64,000 nucleotides of DNA from Nipponacmea schrenckii (taxonomy: Eukaryota > Mollusca > Gastropoda > Lottiidae): NCBI GenBank assembly GCA_030562195.1, contig CM060200.1, positions 10,230,001 to 10,294,000 of the forward strand, given 5' to 3'. Each line of letters begins with the position of its first letter. The stretch's first letter is position 1. The notes under the pieces are model-generated. The model made no database searches. It was not told the origin of the DNA and was given only the letters and a program-made list of their open reading frames with translations. This document shows, piece by piece, positions 58,401-64,000 of this stretch. The translations under genes and the position numbers were made by a program.

Positions 58401-61400
58401 GACAATAAACCAGGGCTGTTGATTTGGCTCTATTTGCCGGACCAAGGCCTGCATGCTACAGGCTGTGCACAGTAAAGATCCCTCTTTTATTCATTTCATT
58501 TCATTAGAATAATACTTTGAGTAAAGTTCCTGTACTTGATAGATTAGATCCCCTTTCTTTAACTCCCTGAATTTCTTATCAAATTGATGTATACTGAAAT
58601 TCATAGCATTGTCTCTACTTATGACCTAGGCCAGTGCTTCTATAGGAGAGTATCTCTTATAACAAACTAAAGTAATTTTTTGGATAATTTGGAGATGTAT
58701 AAGAAGACAAGACCTAAATTTGTGCCTAAATGACAGGGATTTGTGCCTAACAAACATGGATTTGTGCCTAAATGACAAGGATTTGTGCCTGAAGGTCAGA
58801 CTTGTGCCTAACAACATGGATTTTTGCCTAAATGACAGGGATTTGTGCCCAAATGACAGGGATTTGTTCCTAAATGACAGGGATTTGTTCCTAAATGACA
58901 GGGATTTGTGCTTAAACGACAGGGATTTGTGCCTAAATGACGGATTTGTGCTTAAACAACAGGGATATGTGCCTAAATGACAGGGATTTGTGCATAAAGG
59001 ACAGGGATTTGTACATAAACAACAGGGATTCATGCCTATTCACTAGAATAGACAATTCCTTTAAAGTGATACTGCATCTTAGAATGGACATTAAATTTAT
59101 TGGTCAATATGTGAAATTACCTGGTGTCACAAAAGTAATAAAATTCCTGTAAAATCTGGAAAACTACAAAACAAAGTAATTATTGAAAAACGCTTAATCA
59201 ATTTATTAAGCATTTTTCAAGTATCCATTGCATTTTATGGAAAATTACTAAGTAGTTTTAGATTTATTGGATTCTGTTATGTTATTTATGGCAACAAGTT
59301 TATATACTGATGAATATTCGCTCTTATTGACCAAGTTTAAAATTTTGAGATTTTACGTTTATTTTAAGATGCAGTATTTCTTTAAGTTGACAAGGTTTTT
59401 TATAGTTAGCTATAGTATGTGGTAGCTGTACAGCTGGAGGTGCTTACATTCCTACCATGGCTCAAGAAGCAGTCATAGTACACAAATCTGGTACTATATT
59501 TCTGGGTGGTCCACCATTAGTCAAAGCTGCACTAGGTGAAATAGTGACTGCTGAAGAATTGGGAGGTGCTACACTACATTGTAGGTAAGTTAGTTATATA
59601 GTACTTTCTCAGAAAGTTGTTATCTTTGTAAAGAAAGGTAGTGTGTTCCTCTCTTTAATATGATTTTTTTATTAATTTTTTTCTCCCACAACCTGGCACT
59701 TGTTGGACTATTTGATTGTCTAAACTAAATACCAGAAAATGAAATGAATGGAGTTTTACGTCCTACTTTTCTGCTCCTTATGTGCTCATGAAGATGGGCA
59801 ACACCATGTAGTGTGCTATGAGGGAAATTTTGCCAGGACAGCGGCATTAGCCTGCTCGTATTCGATTTCCAACTGTCGAGGCATCTTTAACGTGCACAGC
59901 CAATAGCACAGGGGGTTTGGTTTATTGTCCCATCCAAACGACTAGATGCTTTTTCCATGTCAGTCTCTCCGATGTGCATCACTGAAGAGAAAAACCAGGC
60001 TGAAAAATCTGATTATTAATCTCGACCTTTGCTGGGATTGAACCTTGGTTAGCGGGCAAGCGTCTAACCCACAATACAAGAATAATCAGTGCTTTTATTG
60101 AAATTTTCATAAAAGGTTTTTTCTGTCAATGCAGTACAAGTGGGTATACAGATTATTTTGCTGAAAATGAAAAAGAAGCTCTGAGAATGGGAAGAGATAT
60201 AATGGAAAGTTTAAATATTGATGATAAATCTAGTAATAGAAGACAGAAAGATGTAATAGAACCACAATATGATATAAGTGATATACCAGGTTTGATATCT
60301 GAGGATAATGATATTGATATTTATCAGGTAACATGATATTTTCAAGTGTCATGACGATTGGCAAAGACTAACCTTTTAATCCTTAGTTATAATTTTCACC
60401 TATTTGAAACGTCATGCGTAAAATTAGTACATACGACATTTTTCAACAAAATTTTATTGAAAAAATGAGAAAAGTTGAAAAAGATAGTTTTTGATTTTCT
60501 TATCTGAAAGGGTGATAATAGCTTAGTTATGCTGACTATACATCAAACCTATTACAAATTGTCCATTAAAAGGGACTGAAATTTCAGTTGGCCTATTCAA
60601 AAAAATCTCTGGAAATGAAACAAAAAAGCACTTTGCTTTAGAATCATGACGCCATTTGCTTTAAAATAAAATACACAAAAAAAGCATTGTTGACAAGGAC
60701 TGAAATATCAAGGGACTTGAAATAAATTAATTTGATCACTTTCAGGGCATTATGTTCATTTATTACCATCTTTTTGTTAACCGTACATACAATGTAACCA
60801 ACTAACTCACTAATTTAATGTTCATTACTTTAATATTTCATCGGCATCTTGCCTATTATAACACAAGTTTATAATTGAGCAATTTGCTTGTTCGCCCGCT
60901 GGGAAGCAATTACCTAAACTCATGATAATAACTGCCTTTCCACTTAGAATTGTGAAGTAAAGCCAGCTTTATTGCCAAACACACTGTGTTTCCACTGAGT
61001 TTATCTGGTTCCCGAACCACTTTAGTCTTGATAAAAAAAGTAGCACATTATTGACATGTCGCGATGTACAAGACTACCGATGTTGCGTGTGAGACTGTAA
61101 AATGAGTATTGCTGTACGAGAAAAAGCTGGCTTTTTGCATTTCCACTTGTTTAAAAAGCCGGCTTTAAGGCTAGCTTTCATTTGGCCCCCGATAACTTGC
61201 CGAACAAGAAAAGTGAGGTTTTCGGTTCCCGAACCGTAATGGTTTGGCAATTTAACAACTGGAAACACAGAAAAGCTAGCTTAAAGCCAGCTTTTGGGCC
61301 AAGTAGAAACACTTTTATAGAAGTATCAGACTTGGTCTTTGAACTCTAAAAGATGCTACAGCTAAAGTTCAGCTTTTCATTTATTCCCTTCATACTATGT

Positions 61401-61507
61401 ATATTTTGGATGTAGGTAATAGCTAGAATAGTAGATGATAGTAGATATCATGAATTTAAAAAGATGTATGGTACAACATTGAAGTGTGGATTCTCTTATT
61501 TAAATGG
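55445..61507 (+). CDS. Mitochondrial acyl-CoA carboxyltransferase, MCCC2-like (5' part, six exons)
   Basis: Beta (carboxyltransferase) subunits of methylcrotonoyl-CoA carboxylase move CO2 from biotin to the acyl-CoA in mitochondrial leucine breakdown. Exons: 55445-55919, 56920-57098, 58122-58193, 59406-59584, 60135-60327, 61416-61507; all phases agree. The first ~45 residues are Phe/basic-rich with almost no acidic residues, as in a mitochondrial presequence. Family signatures: [84 protein letters not shown], and [15 protein letters not shown]. The crotonase-fold N-half is complete. The PD...HFGR stretch of usual MCCC2 is replaced by [15 protein letters not shown], so this may be a divergent paralog. 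It ends at donor GG|GTATGT; the C-half lies beyond the window. Confidence 0.85.
56160..56520. mobile_element. Palindromic MITE family A, copy 2
   Basis: The left part (TTGGTCAATAAGAGCATATA, TTCATCAGTAG) is mirrored on the right by CTCACTGATGAATATATACA and by a TTAACCATTCTTGAAAACTT / AGATGCAGTATCACTT end; CCATAAAAATGCAATTTATT lies at the centre. In the first intron of the MCCC2-like gene. Confidence 0.7.
58255..58500 (+). repeat. SINE family 2, full head
   Basis: GCCGCGGTGGTTCAGTGAGT with TTAGACGCTTGCTCGCTAAC and CCAGGGTTTGATATCG resembles a tRNA with A and B boxes. Then come CTTGTCAGTGATGCAGGTCG, GACTGACATTGAAAAAGCGT, GACAATAAACCAGGGC, GCTACAGGCTGTGCACAGTA, and the ATTCATTTCATTTCATT tail. 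Best-preserved copy of the family; in the third intron of the MCCC2-like gene. Confidence 0.8.
58715..59035. repeat. 21-bp minisatellite, ~15 copies
   Basis: Unit GGGATTTGTGCCTAAATGACA with point changes. 21 bp equals seven codons, giving open frames on both strands. Intron 3 of the MCCC2-like gene. Confidence 0.93.
59065..59400. mobile_element. Palindromic MITE family A, copy 3
   Basis: AAAGTGATACTGCATCTTAG at the left is mirrored by TAAGATGCAGTATTTCTTTA at the right, and inside lie ACCTGGTGTCACAAAAGTA and GTTATTTATGGCAACAAG. It ends next to the acceptor of the MCCC2-like exon at 59406, so the transposon supplies sequence close to that splice site. Confidence 0.75.
59745..60085 (-). repeat. 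SINE family 2, reverse, near full length
   Basis: It runs ATGGAGTTTTACGTCCTACT, GCCAGGACAGCGGCATTAGC, ACAGGGGGTTTGGTTTATTG, TTTTCCATGTCAGTCTCTCC, then a head in reverse (GATTGAACCTTGGTTAGCGG, GCAAGCGTCTAACCCA). Intron 4 of the MCCC2-like gene, ending about 50 bases before the exon at 60135. Confidence 0.8.
60925..61320. mobile_element. Candidate MITE with CTGTGTTTCCA inner termini
   Basis: CTGTGTTTCCACTGAGTTTA with GGTTCCCGAACC (60982-61018) is mirrored by GGTTCCCGAACC with AACTGGAAACACAG (61227-61270), and AAGCCAGCTTT / AAAGCCAGCTTTTGGGCC mark the outer parts. GTGTTTCCACT ends occur in PIF/Harbinger-type MITEs, but target duplications were not resolved. Intron 5 of the MCCC2-like gene. Confidence 0.45.
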
Positions 61508-61544
61508 GTATGTTATAAGTCATTTGTCTAATATTTTATCACTT

Positions 61545-61670
61545 GCTAATTAAAGCCTGTCTTCATTATCCCATTAGGTGCAGAAGAAGAGGACATAAAA
61601 CTCCATTCATTTCATTTAAAACTCCATTCATTTCATTTCATTTAAAACTCCATTCATTTCATTTCATTTA
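61545..61670 (+). repeat. SINE family 2 tail with CATTT reiteration
   Basis: CCTGTCTTCATTATCCCATT, AGGTGCAGAAGAAGAGGAC, AAAACTCCATTCATTTCATT, with the tail segment duplicated two to three times. Confidence 0.65.
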
Positions 61671-61924
61671 CTACTATATGAATAAACCACAGATCTATAA
61701 CAATCTAAATATTACTATAATGCTTAATATTTGGAAACAATGTATACACAAATAAAGGTTTAAAACAACAGGATTATTCCTTAATTGAAAAAGTTAATCA
61801 CACATTATAGTGCATTCAGCTTAATTAGATCAAGAAGAAATATTTTTTTCAAGGGAGATAATCAAGTATGAAATAGAATAAAATATAGGGGTCACAAAAA
61901 CATAAAAAGATAACTAGGGAAAAA

Positions 61925-62100
61925 AATGAATGGAGTTTTCCATCCTACTTTTGTTCACCTTGGGCTAATGAAGACGGACAATGTATGGGGTGTGGAATGA
62001 GGAAAATTTTCCCAGGACAGAGGCATTAGCCAACACTTTTTTTATTTCCAACTGTCGAGGGATCATTAGCGCACACATTCTGTAGCACACAGAGCCTTGA
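61925..62100 (-). repeat. SINE family 2, reverse partial
   Basis: ATGAATGGAGTTTTCCATCC, GGCTAATGAAGACGGACAAT, CCCAGGACAGAGGCATTAGC, CAACTGTCGAGGGATCATTA; truncated before the head. Confidence 0.65.
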
Positions 62101-62160
62101 AAGGATAACTAGGAAATAGAAGTAGTAGAATAGTACTTTACTGTAATGTTAAGTTGAGGG

Positions 62161-62356
62161 TAAATATAACAAGGAACACAAGGGAATAAATTTTGGTATT
62201 ACACACTTCTTTAATATCATGTTACATAACGTTTCAATAAGGAAAATGATTTCATCTAATGATGACACGTGTAAATTGTGTTGAAATGTTATGTACCTTG
62301 TTATTAAAGAAGTGTGTTATACCATAATTTATTCCCTTGTGTTCCTTGTTATAAAT
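62161..62356. repeat. Palindromic element with ~76-bp arms
   Basis: TAACAAGGAACACAAGGGAA...TTACACACTTCTTTAATA and later TTATTAAAGAAGTGTGTTAT...TTCCCTTGTGTTCCTTGTTA are nearly exact inverted copies around a ~43-base spacer. MITE-like; it lies downstream of the EGF-CFC gene's poly(A) signal. Confidence 0.85.
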
Positions 62357-62730
62357 ATTGGATCGTATAGCAGTCATTTTAATACTGCTTAAATTGAACA
62401 TTGTTTCATGTCTAGAGCAAGATTAAAATATTTCATTCATCGGCAAGAATGAATACCTCTTTATGTTTTATATTCAAACATTAATGACATTAAACCTATC
62501 TACTTCAAATCAGCAATAGGAAATCTTCTGAATGTTTGAATTATGTTGGTATATTGTACGCAACAGATAAAACATATAACTATCATGGCTTGATAAAGAC
62601 AAGAGTATCATTGTTGTAACATCTCAAGTTATTTAATAAATTAATTGTTATCTATAAAATTGTTTCCAGTTATTATAAACCAATTACTAAATGCCACTAA
62701 GGAAGATTAAACATCTAATTCATTGAAAGT

Positions 62731-62736
62731 TTTATT
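62731..62736 (-). terminator. Poly(A) signal of the EGF-CFC gene
   Basis: AATAAA on the minus strand (TTTATT on plus), about 80 bases after the TGA at 62818-62816. Short spacing fits a compact 3' UTR and supports the ORF being expressed. Confidence 0.55.
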
Positions 62737-62815
62737 TGGTATTTTTCATGATTATATTTCAATTATAACAAATAACAATATTTAACAAAACAAAGGATAA
62801 CAACCATTACAACAA

Positions 62816-63457
62816 TCATAACAAAAATACCATAGCAACAAACAAAATAATCCAAACAGAAGATAAAATATGACACGTTGAACCTGAATCTACATTTTCA
62901 AACATAAAGTTCCTTTGAGAAATGGAAGGATATATAAAAAATTGCTGGTACTTTGGTCTTGGAGAATAACAATCTGTTTCAGACGTAGGAATACAATGAA
63001 ATAAACCATCAAAGCAACGGCATAAATTACAATCTGTTTCGAGCCATGCACCATGTAGAATCCGACCACAAGATCTATTTTTTGAGTGGTGTTGACAAAA
63101 TTTACCATAAAATTCGCCAGGGCACTGACAAAAGCTTCTCATTAGCAATTTACCTCCATTTTTGCAATCAATTACATCAATCTCTTTCTCAATGTTGTTG
63201 TCATCTGCTTCAGGATTAACAAACTCATATTCTACATTTTTATGTTTGAAGTGTTCTGAGTTGAGTCTTATATCAGAAAATGGACTTTCTACCATCAAAT
63301 TTTCTTCTCGAGGCAATAAAGGAATTACATTATATTCTTCATTTTGTTGCCGTATTTTTACTGTTTTCAAAGAGTTTCTTAACCAACTTGGTGGATCAAC
63401 ACAGCTAACCGTCATAACAGACACCAAAGTTACACACATAACAATTTTTACAGCCAT
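62816..63457 (-). CDS. EGF-CFC (Cripto/Cryptic/Oep family) protein, single exon, 213 residues
   Basis: EGF-CFC proteins are small GPI-anchored cell-surface co-receptors that let Nodal-type ligands signal through the type I receptor ALK4. Visible here: a signal peptide (1-19, MAVKIVMCVTLVSVMTVSC); a variable segment; an EGF-like module at 98-121 (CKNGGKLLMRSFCQC then EFYGKFC); a CFC module at 130-163 with six cysteines (130, 143, 146, 148, 155, 163; LETDCNLCRCFDGLFHC); and a C-terminal GPI signal (DSGS near 190-193, then hydrophobic 197-213). CFC His135 and Trp138 match the His/Trp pair that binds ALK4 in human CRIPTO (PHDTW there, LHGAW here). The EGF module has four cysteines instead of six. 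ATG context AAGATGG is strong; TTGATTTGTAG 13 bases upstream could be an acceptor after a 5' UTR intron. Vertebrate family genes have several coding exons; this has one. Confidence 0.88.
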   Translation of the reverse strand: MAVKIVMCVTLVSVMTVSCVDPPSWLRNSLKTVKIRQQNEEYNVIPLLPREENLMVESPFSDIRLNSEHFKHKNVEYEFVNPEADDNNIEKEIDVIDCKNGGKLLMRSFCQCPGEFYGKFCQHHSKNRSCGRILHGAWLETDCNLCRCFDGLFHCIPTSETDCYSPRPKYQQFFIYPSISQRNFMFENVDSGSTCHILSSVWIILFVAMVFLL

Positions 63458-63494
63458 CTTCCTTTACTGCTACAAATCAATGTTAACTGTGTAG

Positions 63495-64000
63495 TAATTT
63501 GAATATTATATGATTTGGAAAGGTTTTTTGAATATTTATATTATCTTGGCCCTTGTATGACATGACTCAAAAAATTTGTCTGACACTGGCATGACATAGC
63601 TCATAATCTGTCAGACATTAGCATGACATGACTCAAAATCTTTCAATCATGACATGATACTTAATTCATGTACTTCAATCACTGATTGGTTAATTAAGGT
63701 AAATGTAATCAGTCTTCACTAATTAGTTATGAGTAATGGGCTCTCAAGCGGCTTATTTCCCTAATATTTTATTAAAAATCAGGTTTATTGCTTAGTTAAG
63801 TTTGTTCAATGGCATTTTAATTTGTATAAATTTTGAAGAATGGAAGAGGGAGGATGAACACATCGCCTTTAAAATAACAAGAAATTTCCATTGTACAAAA
63901 TATGTTTATCAAAATTTATATTTACTTGTCCGTTTGTTTCTTACTTCATGGCCTCAACTAGTGTCTTCATATTAAGAATATGACCTCAACCTATCTGAAA
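63495..64000. other. Upstream flank of the EGF-CFC gene, no gene seen
   Basis: AT-rich sequence with three to four imperfect repeats of a CATGACATGACTCAAAATCT-like motif (63555-63660). No further exon of the MCCC2-like gene was recognised between 61508 and the window end. Confidence 0.4.

Noticed and set aside
58626..59033. 135-residue minus-strand repeat frame and its plus-strand 86-residue partner
   Set aside because: 21-bp minisatellite translated; intronic, with no exon signals.
63162..63494. 110-residue plus-strand frame
   Set aside because: Antisense shadow of the EGF-CFC ORF, which has clear domain support.

Overview
This is nuclear DNA from an animal. It is strongly AT-rich and intron-rich, with GT-AG introns, and is full of tRNA-derived SINE copies, palindromic MITEs and minisatellites. 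The mix of a full-length spatacsin gene, an EGF-CFC gene and SINEs carrying a CCACCCAGCTGTAAATGGG-type core points to a lophotrochozoan invertebrate. A mollusc is most likely, but this is inference from gene content and repeat style.

Layout: (1) 1-700, the last exon of an unrecognised plus-strand gene. (2) 3146-8240, a plus-strand C2H2 zinc-finger gene with a candidate CCAAT-box promoter, a non-coding first exon ending at 3390 and a 740-residue reading frame in one exon (6018-8240). (3) 8241-16505, no convincing gene: 3' UTR, SINE and MITE copies, then a 114-bp satellite at 15110-16535. (4) 16506-55068, minus strand, a nearly complete spatacsin (SPG11) gene of about 44 exons. I recovered 43 exon blocks; reading phase agrees across most junctions, with four unresolved spots named in the entries. 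Its introns hold at least six minisatellites and a ~3-kb long-TIR transposon with an 8-bp target duplication. (5) 55445-61507, plus strand, the first six exons of a mitochondrial biotin-dependent carboxyltransferase resembling MCCC2. It is head-to-head with SPG11 across 376 bp, so the two probably share a bidirectional promoter. (6) 62816-63457, minus strand, a single-exon EGF-CFC (Cripto/Cryptic/Oep) protein with signal peptide, reduced EGF domain, intact CFC domain and GPI-anchor tail. It lies downstream of the last visible MCCC2-like exon and is probably nested antisense in that gene's next intron.

The genes do not form one pathway. Spatacsin acts with spastizin and AP-5 in lysosome reformation, the carboxyltransferase belongs to mitochondrial leucine catabolism or a related acyl-CoA pathway, the zinc-finger protein is a putative DNA-binding regulator, and EGF-CFC proteins are co-receptors for Nodal-type TGF-beta ligands. 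The most notable items are the intronless EGF-CFC gene, which has lost one EGF disulfide, and a satellite whose units carry degenerate copies of the last codons of spatacsin.
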